From Bacteroidia bacterium (lineage in GTDB: Bacteria > Bacteroidota > Bacteroidia > Chitinophagales > UBA2359), in assembly GCA_030427245.1 (NCBI GenBank), contig JAUHXA010000023.1, positions 1 to 64,000 on the forward strand: a DNA stretch of 64,000 bases, given 5' to 3'. Below the pieces are notes generated by a model. That model worked only from the letters and a program-made list of their open reading frames with translations, had not been told where the DNA came from and ran no database searches. Positions 30,201-38,007 of the stretch are shown here, one piece after another. The position numbers and the translations under genes are program-made. Within the stretch, counting starts at the first letter, position 1. Every line of letters starts with the position of its first letter.

Positions 30201-33200
30201 AATTGAAGCTCCTTCAAAATCTATGTCTAAAAAAGGAGGCGCAAGTGTAGTTAATTTCTTGGAAATTCAGAATGGAGGTACTTTTGAGATTCTCGAAGGA
30301 GGAGAAGTAATCGTAGATGGTCTTTTGGGAGCTTCAAAGAAACTCAACAACGATACGGGGGTCACCATTGATTCAGGAGGGCAATTGATTACTGAAAGCG
30401 AAGCTGCTCTACTGATCAAAAATATTGGTGGACAAGGTACTGGAATGAAAAACAGAGGTACAGTGACCAATGATGGAACGGTGGACATCCGCAACATTGG
30501 CGGCAACGGCTTGGAAAATACCGAAGATTTCAACAACAACGATTGCTCGGTATTCAGTACAGACTGTAAGGTCGTCAATGAACAAACAGGCGAATGGTTG
30601 AATCAAGGCTTGATTTCCTCTACTTACGGCTCAAATGGCGAACAACACGAAAACGATGGCGTGTTCGTCAATGAAGGAATTATCGAAGATCCCAACAACG
30701 CTTTTGTGAACATCATTGGGAATCCAATTATTCAAACAGGTGATGGAGGTACAACCAGTTATACACTCTTCAATCCATTGTTTACCTGCTATGGCGAAGT
30801 CATCAACAATGCAACCAACAAGCCTTTGGATACTGATGGGATTTACAATGTGAATATGTGGTACACCGATATTTCCTTGACGCAGGAAGCGGGAATGTTT
30901 GAGTATTCCGAAGCATTTGGTATCAATCGTTTTACTCCCGATTATAGCTTACTTGGACCAGGGGTTCACCTCCTTTTTGTGAGTGTTGAGAGTGATAATT
31001 TTGTAGATTGTGGAGCGAGAAATGTAGTTTTAGTTCAGTTAGTGATTCATGCACTGCCCGAAATCGTTCCCATTCACCAAAGCATTTGTGTAGGAGAAAC
31101 TTTAACGGAATCCTTAGCAGTTGAAAACAAGGGCGCAACTTATACTTGGTATGATCAAGAAACAGGCGGCAATCAACTGACAACAGGCACAAGCTATCTA
31201 CCCAACCCACAACCAACAGAGAGTACTACTTATTGGGTGGAAGCCATCAATGCAAAAAACTGTGAAAGTGATGGCAGAACGGCGGTAAACTTTACCATTT
31301 ACGATTATCCTACTACTCCAAACATTACCTCAAGCATCAGTGAAGCAACCTGCAATAATACCTTCATTTTAGATGCAGGAAACTATCCTGCAAATCACAC
31401 TTACCTATGGTCAACTGATGAAACGACTCAAACCATCTCGGTAGCTGCTTTGGGAACGTATACTGTTACGGTTACCAACGAAGGCAATTGTAGCAGCACC
31501 GCAGATATTGAAATCATCGAAGATCCAAATTTTAACATCAAAATCAGTGGCAACACCGAATACTGTTTGGAAAGCAATGTCGAATTAGATGCAGGAACTT
31601 ACAGCAACAACGATTCCTATATTTGGTCAAACAATGCGACAACTCAAACGATTGCTGCAACCGCAGGCACTTATACAGTTACGGTAACGAATGATGAGGG
31701 ATGCAGTGATTCCGCCAAAGTGAAGGTCAAATCAGGCTCTATTCCCCCTCCACAATTTGCCAACAATACACTCAATAACTACTTGGACGTTTGTTCGGAA
31801 GAAACGGGAGCTATCTATCGCTTGAACGCCGCTTATACGCAGTATCAGTGGAGCATAGTAAATGGTACAGCTACCAACAACCCCACAACAGGCAATGGCG
31901 GTTTGGGAAAAAGAAGAGCATTGGTCGACTGGGGAACGGGCCCAAATATTGGTCAGGTATATGTAACAGTAACGGATGAAAATGACTGTACAGGGACTTC
32001 AAGTTGGGAGGTAAACATTGCTGCTCCTGTAGTGGCAACTGCAATAGGAACTGCAATATGCGAAGACGAAACAGCCACTGTTACGGCAACAGGTGGAGGA
32101 ACTTACTTGTGGTCTACAGGAGAGACAAGTTCAGAGATTGAAGTAATGCCTACCACTAACACTGTTTATACGGTCACCGTAACCAATTCTATAGGATGTA
32201 CAGATACAGCAGAAGCAGAAGTAACAGCTCTTATTTGTTGTATAGCAGATGCAGGTACACTTTCTTTGATTAACTCCGATGTTTGTGCAGGAGAAGACAT
32301 TCTAGCGACCACCAATAATAGCCACCAAACGGCTACTGATTATGAACTTTATTATTTGTTGGTAAATGATTTTAACCACAGGATTGAAGCCGTTAGTACA
32401 GATGGGGTATTTTCTGGTGTAGCTCCAGACGGCTATGATGTATATAGCTTTGTTCAACTCAGCACGGATCCTCCTATTCCTTCTCCTGTTGATAGCACCC
32501 ATTTATACTTGGCAGATATTGGAACAATAGACGATGGTTGTTATGACCTTTCTGATTCGCAGGGTGTAATCATGCCTTACGACCCTGAGATAGAAGTTGA
32601 GTTCTATTCAACAGAAGATGTCGCTGGGACGGTCTATATTGCTGACATCACCATTAGCGGAGGTACGATTCTCTATGATTTGGATCTCACAATTGCCAAT
32701 GGTTTCGCCTACTTAGAGGATTTTTCAGCCCATTCTTACTCGGTGTACTACGATGAAAATACCGTTTGGGATTTGAGTATTACAGATGCCAATGGATGTG
32801 GAAGTGAACTTTGGAACATCAGTTCAGCAGACAATCCCAATATCTTTGTCAATGTCACCAGTATTAAACGTGAAACGTGTATAGGAGAAGAAGACGGAGC
32901 CATTACTATTGATGTATCAGGTGGTATCGCTTGTACGCCTTCACCTTCCTATATTTATGCTTGGTCTGGCCCGAATAACTTTACATCAAGTTTGGAAGAT
33001 ATTACCAACTTAGTTATGGGCGAATATCATTTGACCGTTACAGATTGTGATGCCAACAGCTATACAGGTAGTTTTGAAGTGAAGCGAAAAAACGTCAGAA
33101 GAGGAAGACGAGGTACAATTGACTGCAATGCAGGCGGCAATAAAACAACTGTAGATTCGACAGGCGAAACTTTCCTACAGATTCGTCCGAACCCATTTAG

Positions 33201-33426
33201 CTACTACACTACGATTGAGTTTGGTATGGCAGAAACGGGTATTGCCAACCTTACCCTCTATACCTTGGACGGTCGAAAAGTAACCGAAATCTATCATACG
33301 ATTGCCGAAAACGATGCTGTTCACCGCATCAATTTTGAGGCAGAAAACATTCAACCGGGCATGTATTTGCTGCAATTGATGACTGAAAGTGGGGAAATGG
33401 TGATGGAGAAGTTGGTGGTTCGGTAA
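21268..33426 (+). CDS. Giant T9SS-exported adhesin-like repeat protein
   Basis: A single 4052-residue frame. The signal peptide (1-25) ends LHAAT. Six copies of a W-T-G...DW...NW...P...YP(I/V)I module start near residues 28, 300, 551, 1499, 1797 and 2082. Two right-handed beta-helix regions with choice-of-anchor-Q-type openings (LYVDKDATIGNDNGTSWEDA about 682-1055; LFVDINASGSDDGTSWTDA about 1063-1490) follow. Seven repeats of 119-141 residues (about 2240-3110) each begin with the core VVNFLEIQNGGTF. PKD/Ig-like domains (about 3262-3938) with YTVTVTN motifs precede a type IX sorting domain (about 3965-4052; RPNPF, LYTLDGR, PGMYLLQL). It is probably a cell-surface fibre or adhesin. No catalytic site was recognised. 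Confidence 0.9.
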   Translation: MSIKLLRATFVILPLLIISHITLHAATVTWTGATDTDWDVPTNWDGGVEPTVADDVVIPSGLTNYPVITTTGNTVQSVEIQGANSTLDINPGAELTILGSPDVGLYCEGAAIILGTLNITDSAGVGLENVGEVAVHVNGTLEITGTLGFYAIENTIDATQFLNMGIINIVDSGVEGLFNESDFMNLEEINISGTHTGTALSNNDVFDNFGVIDINVTNFPEGGAIINNDTFTNDECARLTVNRHIDNSLGTYDNIGILVLNGVNNNLGTFANTGIIYNPNLAGLTTTGSGTIYTSLSTLVWTGCYGSTDWDEAENWSLEVEPDNTYDVIISNASGGITTSFVDITTTENTAKSVQILSTGDLEITSAGGLTISDAVGNGLHILGTFFNAGTLTITNSGQDGFRNESLNITNQGEINISGSGDDALYNESSGSFTNSGTINIEGTQDESGIDNRALFTNEGTINITTGNSPSDGSIWNSATFNNATCAIITVNNELDNGVATAFTNNGVITSTFNGNNVGAIDNDGVIYNLNSGTFTTDVGSNGFELTDTNTTVWNNCDTANTNWTNDGNWTADTPNGSKDAIIPTGIALYPTILGTANVSELTIEDDAAVVNEATLNAAIIDNSGVLENAACEAVMNITNNLTNNATGEISNFGLINLLGDADFIDNGTYTGYAPDESPPSILYVDKDATIGNDNGTSWEDAYLDLQDALAFAETCPIEIWVAEGGYLPTSTANRNISFNLPDGVELYGGFNGTETLRNQRDFLLHQTILSGDISTFNNDNDNTYQVVKIDEGYSVKIDGFTIQDGNANETDSEDVQEDGGGIYNLGEAIVQNCIFKNNNANGNGGAMYNGGFSGSDNTKIVNCIFQGNLTNAITNTYVDLSIINTLISGNDGGGINHFSSEGSQVLDLHNCTIVGNKGYGVALDETGLNAVNSIFWDNEVDGVQDESTQINTTFSSTVSFSCIEGGWSGGGSNNITTDPQFTTPIDPTTSPTIAGNFTLQTGSPAINTGNTGSLPTDITDVDGDGNDTETIDVDLAYNARVQDTSLDMGAYEGGEGVCSPSNVLFVDINASGSDDGTSWTDAYTDLQSALTYAISCNIITEIWVAQGTYKPTYLTEPTAAFVLQDNLAIYGGFSGTGFETMLSNRNIASNVTILSGDINNSNTADTGDSYHILEGDNTDNTAILDGFTIQHAYGIADGAGITMENGDAIIRNCIFQDNFAPNRGAAIFLFNSNPLISDCQFINNDAISGGAIHIENGAPKIIKCTFEGNTASTGGAVNSQGGNSIFTNCIFEGNSSTGGGAGMYFGDSSDATLTNCLFFDQSADLAGGGIFGINSNITVVNSTFTENSSRTNGSATNPSTGGGIFVNGGSLTVENSIFWDNYTFNNNNAQTTEIDSGAGAVIFVSNSIWQGNTSGGTIYNVNPYFSNSAADYFTLRFCSPARDIGNNAAIPIDLADVDEDGNTTEQIDIDLSGNNRIEDTTVDLGAYENSEEALPFYVEWDGEVSTDWTDPLNWCPNVVPTSADYVTIGNVDAPNYPVIDSDVGTIISLSIVGGSLTINETGTISLDNSTGHGLVMVEGILTNNGNIFISNIEEIGFFCFSGGDKTIHNNGTIEISGTGDEGIKLSFSVTFNNNNGGIISIEDTGLDGLLVEGGADFNNNEGGILEINGAGGNGLSRHGTSDIFNGGEIIISQFSLDKKLLTSTSILNESGGFGAIYNLQCASITFDDVLENNGTIATDGFIHANGNTFTNTGTFLQGSTGIIFDPNDIFDTPGGSFVNQGTILNESQASSTTNIWTGCADDFDWDTADNWSLETEPLATHDVIVPSMGESSNYPIINTAGNVAQSIQILSDASLTLNYASSLTLDGGDNGVTVKSSALLEIYGSLMIENSTNNGMINQGTIINEGFLNILNSTTTDINNTGTFTLTPCSETNLTGQISSTNAFTNNGLLTTSFDGTNVISGTFTNNGVINDQFDSFNGGADITNNDIIIIPITGCTGGTISDALIDGGTNLTVDTDWFTYSEVSEDGGDYNSESNTFTPDNGVIGEGTHTLYFAISDDPNECYLYTSIEVTIESCGVDFVWTGGSDPANTDWNDPDNWSTGIIPDFGDVVTIPDISDLDNYPIIDGFVEIGGLIIESNAEVTVADGGELFTAFNDTGIDIGIGASFLIEEGGSTFVFEASTVGVNVEGNLNVSGHLFISSIGTGINVASTGTVNDNGFIQINQGFGPSPEKTGIISVVNFLEIQNGGTFEVTDGDTLLIDGLEELPGKKSGLADGDIGIKIFDGGTFTSEGLGVTQVINITGTGIDNEGDVNNSGNMTVTAEVTGITTSNTFTNDGNVEIGKTEFTSGFKKAGGATVVNFLEIQNGGTFEVTDDGDLTIDGEDIGPSKKSGLVNDDTGIDVNAGGTFTSETNTTIQILNMSGLSTGIVTNGTIENAGDAEITVESTGIQVQSGTTENSGEIIISKIDGLSFAAKQTGGASVVNFLEIQNGGTFELLSGGSLFIDGTSTGGALKAGIANIDVGISIDSGGTFTSEDNSSTQILNMTDSSTGVETNGSLNNGGDFEITSDNIGISVQSGTVNNTGDIEIGKATIAVKKNGGATVVNFLEIQNGGTFEMNDDGTLIIDGEDSGGGLKSGILSNDTGIDIASGGTLSTQENTNIEVKNMLVGSKGIVNTGDIDNSGEITVTTESIGLQVRGGGTVDNDGTMNISKVVGTSGIDDGSNGGGSANTDLSKGMKTGGASVVNFLEIQNGGTFSVLSGGSLLINGEDSGAQKINTNKALLNDTGIAVNSGGTFISEPNSDVDVINMIGASIGVSNSGTVNNDGDFDITTEGKGIEVAAGTFTNGGELDISKMEGVTFLSQKSGGASVVNFLEIQNGGTFTVLSNASLIIDGQATLSKANNSFSNDVGIDINAGGTFEAQNNSTVDVINMIGTSTGVVNSGELTDAGDFTITTENIGMQVQSDTVEISGTLTITTIEAPSKSMSKKGGASVVNFLEIQNGGTFEILEGGEVIVDGLLGASKKLNNDTGVTIDSGGQLITESEAALLIKNIGGQGTGMKNRGTVTNDGTVDIRNIGGNGLENTEDFNNNDCSVFSTDCKVVNEQTGEWLNQGLISSTYGSNGEQHENDGVFVNEGIIEDPNNAFVNIIGNPIIQTGDGGTTSYTLFNPLFTCYGEVINNATNKPLDTDGIYNVNMWYTDISLTQEAGMFEYSEAFGINRFTPDYSLLGPGVHLLFVSVESDNFVDCGARNVVLVQLVIHALPEIVPIHQSICVGETLTESLAVENKGATYTWYDQETGGNQLTTGTSYLPNPQPTESTTYWVEAINAKNCESDGRTAVNFTIYDYPTTPNITSSISEATCNNTFILDAGNYPANHTYLWSTDETTQTISVAALGTYTVTVTNEGNCSSTADIEIIEDPNFNIKISGNTEYCLESNVELDAGTYSNNDSYIWSNNATTQTIAATAGTYTVTVTNDEGCSDSAKVKVKSGSIPPPQFANNTLNNYLDVCSEETGAIYRLNAAYTQYQWSIVNGTATNNPTTGNGGLGKRRALVDWGTGPNIGQVYVTVTDENDCTGTSSWEVNIAAPVVATAIGTAICEDETATVTATGGGTYLWSTGETSSEIEVMPTTNTVYTVTVTNSIGCTDTAEAEVTALICCIADAGTLSLINSDVCAGEDILATTNNSHQTATDYELYYLLVNDFNHRIEAVSTDGVFSGVAPDGYDVYSFVQLSTDPPIPSPVDSTHLYLADIGTIDDGCYDLSDSQGVIMPYDPEIEVEFYSTEDVAGTVYIADITISGGTILYDLDLTIANGFAYLEDFSAHSYSVYYDENTVWDLSITDANGCGSELWNISSADNPNIFVNVTSIKRETCIGEEDGAITIDVSGGIACTPSPSYIYAWSGPNNFTSSLEDITNLVMGEYHLTVTDCDANSYTGSFEVKRKNVRRGRRGTIDCNAGGNKTTVDSTGETFLQIRPNPFSYYTTIEFGMAETGIANLTLYTLDGRKVTEIYHTIAENDAVHRINFEAENIQPGMYLLQLMTESGEMVMEKLVVR
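27984..30620 (+). repeat. Seven tandem long repeats inside the giant gene
   Basis: The codons for VVNFLEIQNGGTF start at about 27984, 28341, 28713, 29077, 29499, 29878 and 30247, giving units of 357-422 bases. The core is nearly invariant while the rest of each unit has drifted. This suggests either strong constraint on the core or repeated gene conversion. Confidence 0.85.
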
Positions 33427-33455
33427 GCACTATAAAGCACATTTTTGAGAAAATA

Positions 33456-33492
33456 GAAATCAATAAGGTGTTTTTAACACCTTATTGACTTC
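33456..33492 (+). terminator. Hairpin after the giant gene
   Basis: GAAATCAATAAGGTGTT (33456-33472) pairs with AACACCTTATTGACTTC (33476-33492) with one mismatch and a very small loop. It lies 30 bases after the stop and is followed by a T-rich stretch, so it may end or protect the 12-kb transcript. Confidence 0.6.
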
Positions 33493-33530
33493 TATTTGTT
33501 TCTTTAAATTACCTTCAAAGTATAATAAGA

Positions 33531-33579
33531 AAAGGCTCAATAACGGAGATTGAAATCCACCATTATTGAGCCTTTTTTT
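33531..33579. terminator. Bidirectional intrinsic terminator
   Basis: AAAAGGCTCAATA (33531-33543) and TATTGAGCCTTTT (33564-33576) form a stem with about 20 bases of loop and a T-tract on the plus strand, with a shorter T-rich side on the minus strand. It separates two convergent genes and can serve both. Confidence 0.7.
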
Positions 33580-33619
33580 ATGTTTATTTTATTGAAGATT
33601 ATAGCAAAATCCAATTACC

Positions 33620-34417
33620 CTACCAACGCTTACCAAACATAAACTTCACATACAAATTCACAAATAAGAACTTATTGTAGTCAATTTCTTCATCCAATGC
33701 CACCAAGATAGGCACACGAGAAAAATACGCATTTGCCATAGCACCTACTTCAATAGCTTTCACATATTCATTGTAGTTCGCCCAGTCAAAAACAAGCGCC
33801 ACTTTAGCTTTCGCACCAGGATAGATTTTCATTTCATTCAGTCCAAATGAAAAACCCGAAGCCCCATAAATGCGGTCGCTATTGAGAAAAATATTGGCAT
33901 TCCCTTCAGGCTCCAAACCTGCTTGATACTTCACATCACGGGTCGTAAAACTATTGCCACTGCTGCCATTGCCATAAATCAATTCGAGGTAGTAAGGTTT
34001 GGCAAGTCCGATAGAAAGACCACCTCCATAATACAAGCCAATGTCGACACCACTTTTACGTCCTTTATCTGCCAACATACGCATTTTGCCAAGAGTAAAA
34101 TTGAGGTTGTAAAAGTTGTTTTGCTTGCCATAAACATAGCCGCTTGCCGAATTGCGAGAAGACGAAAAAATGCTCTGATTGCGGAATTCTTTTGGATGTT
34201 TGATGTCCATTAGTTCTATCTCAAAAATGGTTTTTTTGAAGATGCTGTGGATTTTTACAAAATGGGCATTGATACCCAAACCGTTTGTATGAGCTTGAAT
34301 CCCCATGCTAAACTCACGTTTGAAAACTACATCATCATAAGTCAATGTACTAGTTTGTGCCGCCAAAAAAACAGGTGCGAACAACACTAAAATAAGAAGG
34401 GAACGCAGATAGGTCAT
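33620..34417 (-). CDS. Outer-membrane beta-barrel-like protein, unknown
   Basis: A 265-residue exported protein with a signal peptide (1-20, ending FLAAQ). The mature part alternates aromatic and polar residues in many short strands and ends in FVNLYVKFMFGKRW, a C-terminal pattern typical of outer-membrane barrels. No named family was recognised beyond similarity in style to conserved Bacteroidota barrel proteins. It is transcribed alone and faces the end of the giant secreted gene across two hairpins. Confidence 0.65.
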   Translation of the reverse strand: MTYLRSLLILVLFAPVFLAAQTSTLTYDDVVFKREFSMGIQAHTNGLGINAHFVKIHSIFKKTIFEIELMDIKHPKEFRNQSIFSSSRNSASGYVYGKQNNFYNLNFTLGKMRMLADKGRKSGVDIGLYYGGGLSIGLAKPYYLELIYGNGSSGNSFTTRDVKYQAGLEPEGNANIFLNSDRIYGASGFSFGLNEMKIYPGAKAKVALVFDWANYNEYVKAIEVGAMANAYFSRVPILVALDEEIDYNKFLFVNLYVKFMFGKRW

Positions 34418-34563
34418 AGGGGTGATTTTAAGAAATGAATAATCTTACCTCTAAATTTACAAAGAATATTACAATAATAGATTCTTTTTGTTTAAGAAAC
34501 CCCTATTTCTGTTTTTGCTTACTACAAAAATGTAACTTGAACGACTGAAATAGGGCATAAAAA

Positions 34564-34896
34564 TCAATTTGCACAGCGCACACAGGTAGCACTTTCAGGC
34601 ATATACATCAAGCGAGCTATTTGAATGGTTTGACCACATTTGACACATATACCAAACTTGGGATCGTCAATTTTTGACAAAGAAGTTTGCAACTTATTCA
34701 TCTTCAACCTTGCTCGCCGCAAGTTTTCCTCGTTCACGCTTTTATTGTTGATGGCATCCATACGAGTAATTCGCCCCAAAGCATTGTCAGGTGAAATCGG
34801 TTGTGTAAGCAACTCTAATTCAAAAATTTGGTCTTCTAAAGCTGCAATCGTTTCCTCAATTTTTTCTTTCAATTCTTCTCTTTCAAATTCATTCAT
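34564..34896 (-). CDS. DksA/TraR-family zinc-finger protein
   Basis: A 110-residue protein with a helical N-terminal half (two helices, about 3-75) and a C4 zinc finger formed by Cys84, Cys87, Cys105 and Cys108 (CVKCG...CVRC). This is the TraR/DksA arrangement, in which the protein enters the RNA polymerase secondary channel and alters initiation, often with ppGpp. The usual DxxDxA tip is not evident between the helices (DAINN occurs instead), so transcriptional activity may differ from classical DksA. It is transcribed alone. Confidence 0.8.
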   Translation of the reverse strand: MNEFEREELKEKIEETIAALEDQIFELELLTQPISPDNALGRITRMDAINNKSVNEENLRRARLKMNKLQTSLSKIDDPKFGICVKCGQTIQIARLMYMPESATCVRCAN

Positions 34897-35278
34897 AAAA
34901 CCCTAACAAATCCAAGATACAACTGTTTTGGGCCATTCCGTAGTTGTAATGTTTGATGGATAGAGAATACAGAAAACAAACAATTGGGAGCGAACTTTAG
35001 GCAAAAAAGGACAGTCTACATTCTTCAAATGGATTTGATTGTTTATTTTCATGTCATTTTTTTGTCAAAATACGTCTGAATATAAATATTACACAATAAA
35101 CCTATACCCGTCCTATTCTTTGCAGCGCAAAGTCATAAATATGGTTGTTTCCTTTTATTCCGATAAATGTCACCTTCCTCATACAATTACTTTTTTTTTG
35201 TAGCATCAAAATTGTTATATTTATGATGTTAAAAAGCTGCACTGACTACTTTCTGTACACCCCCTAATCCATCCAATT
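34897..35278. other. Divergent intergenic stretch, no gene seen
   Basis: About 380 AT-rich bases between divergent genes. A small hairpin (TACAACT...AGTTGTA near 34918-34948) and poly-T runs (around 35060 and 35191-35199) were seen. No coding frame, tRNA or strong promoter match was found. Confidence 0.4.
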
Positions 35279-36967
35279 ATGTTTCGAGCTGCCATATTAC
35301 TATTTCTAATTATAGCCTGTGTAATAGCCGCATGGCTGCCTTCTAATGTTTTTGAAGAAGATGTCATCAGCAAGTATCGTGCAAATCAAAATGCGATGAA
35401 TCAGCACTTGAATATAGAGTCTGAGCAAAACACTGCGACTGAAATTCAACAGGAGCAAACCTCTTCTCCAAAAGATTTGAAGCAAAATTCACAAGCTATA
35501 CCTACATCTAAAGTTGCTATTGGGAATCTATCTGGTGAGTCAATACCTACCGACAATACCATAGAGCAAACCAACTACAATTCTAAAACCACAGCAAAGC
35601 CTCGCATTGACAATCGTAGGCTACATCCCCTGCATGAGCTTTTTGAAAAAACAGAAATCGGCAGTCAGTTTTACGACATTGACAACCAACAAGCCAATAC
35701 GATAGTCAGTAGTGGAGGCGCACTCATCAATATACCACCCAACTGCTTTATGCAGCAAGACGGGAGTATGGTCGTTGGCAATGTTACTATAGAAATAAAG
35801 GAAATAAATACCAAGTCTGAATACTTGCTATCTAATATCACAACAAACACCTTCAACAGCTTATTATCTTCAGATGGATTGATTTATTTCAATGCTTATT
35901 TACAGGAACAAAATCTAAAAATTGCTCCACAAAAATTGTTGTATGTAGAATTACCAACTAAGATACGAGATGGTGACAAAAGAGCTTTTTTTGCAGAATT
36001 TGACAAAGCTGGTCAAAGTTGGTGGACCAAATCTATGCCCCAAGTTAATCGCATGATTTCTCTACCATTGCAGCAAATGCTTTTTGATGAAATGAACCTG
36101 AGCACAGAAATCAAAGACTATTTAAAACAACCAAAATTTGAACAAACCTTTATCGCTACAAGAGCTTTTGAAGAAAGATTAAGGGTATTACAACAATACC
36201 AAGACCTTTTTTCAATAGAAGAAGTAATCAATATATACACAAAGCATGTAGATTCAGATTTGAAAGAATTAGATAATAAAGTCGCTTACTACTTCAATCA
36301 TTTAGCAAAAGAACAAATAGAACATTCAACCATTTCCAAAAAACTGCAAAAACTCAACAATCGCTTCCAGTATTTTGCACTTGAAAGGTATACGAAGCCT
36401 CTCTACCTGAGACCTTACAATGTGGACCTCAATGAATCCAATGCTTATTATCAGTTGTTAGCGAATGGGATGAGTGCCTTTACTGCCAATATGTATATTC
36501 AAATGAACAACTGTCGCAAACATCTTGTGGCCCAAAGAAGTAAAAATCGAAAAATGGTAGCCAGCAAGAAGAGGTCTAAAAACACCTTTATGGTACATCA
36601 TATAGGCTGGTTCAGCATCAATGAATTTTTGCCCACAGCGACTCCAAAAAGAAAAATAATGGCGCAAGTCAACAGCGCAAATCATTCAAAAACCAGCCTA
36701 TATCTTGTTTTAGAGGACTTCAATACCGTTGTTGCAGCCAATAAGGACAAAGAAGGAAACTATCACTTCAACAGCCTACCTTTGGGAGCAAACGGGCGTT
36801 TGGTGGCATTGAGCTACAAACACAACCAACCTTTTATTGATATTCAAGATATTATCGTTGGTGAAAAATATCTACATTCCCTCCAAATGCGTCCAACGAC
36901 CGTCGAAATGATGCAATACGAAATCTCTCAGTTGGACTACGAAAGGCATTTGAGCGCAAGTTTATAA
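35279..36967 (+). CDS. Membrane-anchored protein, unknown
   Basis: A 562-residue protein with an N-terminal hydrophobic segment (2-20) acting as signal or anchor. A polar, Ser/Gln/Thr-rich linker (about 30-125) precedes a beta domain (about 140-240) with SSGGALINIPPNCF and GNVTIEIKEINTKSEYLLSN. This resembles the beta domain found in many Bacteroidota surface lipoproteins that reads GG.I.IP.n.F...G..V.G.V. A helical region (about 260-420) and a second beta domain with carboxypeptidase-regulatory-like spacing (about 460-540) follow. No enzyme motif was seen. Localisation is probably periplasmic or at the surface. Confidence 0.6.
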   Translation: MFRAAILLFLIIACVIAAWLPSNVFEEDVISKYRANQNAMNQHLNIESEQNTATEIQQEQTSSPKDLKQNSQAIPTSKVAIGNLSGESIPTDNTIEQTNYNSKTTAKPRIDNRRLHPLHELFEKTEIGSQFYDIDNQQANTIVSSGGALINIPPNCFMQQDGSMVVGNVTIEIKEINTKSEYLLSNITTNTFNSLLSSDGLIYFNAYLQEQNLKIAPQKLLYVELPTKIRDGDKRAFFAEFDKAGQSWWTKSMPQVNRMISLPLQQMLFDEMNLSTEIKDYLKQPKFEQTFIATRAFEERLRVLQQYQDLFSIEEVINIYTKHVDSDLKELDNKVAYYFNHLAKEQIEHSTISKKLQKLNNRFQYFALERYTKPLYLRPYNVDLNESNAYYQLLANGMSAFTANMYIQMNNCRKHLVAQRSKNRKMVASKKRSKNTFMVHHIGWFSINEFLPTATPKRKIMAQVNSANHSKTSLYLVLEDFNTVVAANKDKEGNYHFNSLPLGANGRLVALSYKHNQPFIDIQDIIVGEKYLHSLQMRPTTVEMMQYEISQLDYERHLSASL

Positions 36968-36992
36968 TTTTTGCTGAATAGTAATTTTTTGT

Positions 36993-37244
36993 TTTTGCAT
37001 TTGAATTTGTAATTTGCATTTGAAGTTTCATCGCTAAATTCTAAGTACAGGACAAAAGTATATTTATAGAGTAAATCTTATAGGTTTGATTTTTGAAAAT
37101 TCATACAAATTTTATTATTGGAGAAAAATACATAATTAAACACCTATAAGGTTTGATCTTCGAATCAATAAACCGTTTTGTCCTGTGCTGAGTGCCAACG
37201 TATAACTTTTGCATTTGAATTTGTAATTTGCGTTTGAAGTTTCA
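36993..37244. repeat. Palindromic element flanked by 38-bp direct repeats
   Basis: A 38-bp sequence (TTTTGCATTTGAATTTGT...) occurs at 36993-37030 and 37207-37244 with one mismatch. Between them lies an inverted-repeat unit at about 37041-37202, with ends AGTACAGGACAAAA (37044-37057) and TTTTGTCCTGTGCT (37186-37199) and a nested pair CTTATAGGT / ACCTATAAG. It fills the intergenic space and contains no gene. Confidence 0.65.
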
Positions 37245-37283
37245 CCAGATACCCTATTGCTACAATCTCAAAAATCAAATATC

Positions 37284-37991
37284 ATGTCAAATGCCATACA
37301 AATCAACTGTATAGAATGTAAAACGCCCATTCATGCAGACGATATCAACCTAGACCATTACATCGCCAAATGTCAAAAATGTCATACTGTTTTTGACTTC
37401 AAAAAACAACTAGACGAAGCGCCAAAAAAACGTACTGAAGTCGCTATGCCTGAAAACGTAGAAGTGCTTCAATTGCGAAATGAATTGGATATTAGTTTCA
37501 CTTGGTGGGTGCCACACAAAAAACCAGCTTTTCTTATCTTTTTTACCTTGTTTTGGAATTCCATTGTCAGCATTTTCGTCGTTGTAGCTTTGGTGACAGG
37601 CGAATGGCTTATGTTGGCCGGCATCAGTATTCACCTCACTATTGGTTTAGGTCTTGTCTATTACCTCCTTTGCAAATACTTCAACAAAACTACTTTTCGG
37701 GTCACTCGAAATTATTTAACGACCGAACACAGTCCCTTTCCTGTGCCTTTTTATGGCGCAAAAGATGTAGAAGTTTCCGAAATCGACCAACTTTATTCCA
37801 AAGAGTATGTGGCCGCTACCCAAAACAATCGCCCAATCCATGCCTACGCTGTTTACCTTATCACCAAAAGTGGCAAAGAAGTCAAAGTTCTCAAAGGTTT
37901 AGACACCCCTCAGCAGGCGTTATATATTGAACAAGAAGTAGAAAAGTTTTTGGGGTTGATTGATAGACGAGTGAAAGGAGAATTAAGCTAA
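37284..37991 (+). CDS. Zinc-ribbon membrane protein, unknown
   Basis: A 235-residue protein from ATG 37284; a TTG at 37257 would add nine residues and is less likely. The N-terminus carries a zinc ribbon (CIECKTPI...CQKCHTVF, four Cys within about 35 residues). Two membrane helices lie at about 85-107 and 108-130, and the C-terminal part (about 140-225) resembles a PH-like membrane-associated domain. Function unknown. The start lies 40 bases after the second 38-bp direct repeat, so that repeat may shape its promoter. Confidence 0.65.
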   Translation: MSNAIQINCIECKTPIHADDINLDHYIAKCQKCHTVFDFKKQLDEAPKKRTEVAMPENVEVLQLRNELDISFTWWVPHKKPAFLIFFTLFWNSIVSIFVVVALVTGEWLMLAGISIHLTIGLGLVYYLLCKYFNKTTFRVTRNYLTTEHSPFPVPFYGAKDVEVSEIDQLYSKEYVAATQNNRPIHAYAVYLITKSGKEVKVLKGLDTPQQALYIEQEVEKFLGLIDRRVKGELS

Positions 37992-38007
37992 ATTGCTAAA
38001 GGCTTGC

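Noticed and set aside
27984-30620. Regularly spaced repeats that might suggest a CRISPR array
   Set aside because: The 357-422 base units are in frame and encode protein repeats, with no short-repeat/spacer pattern.
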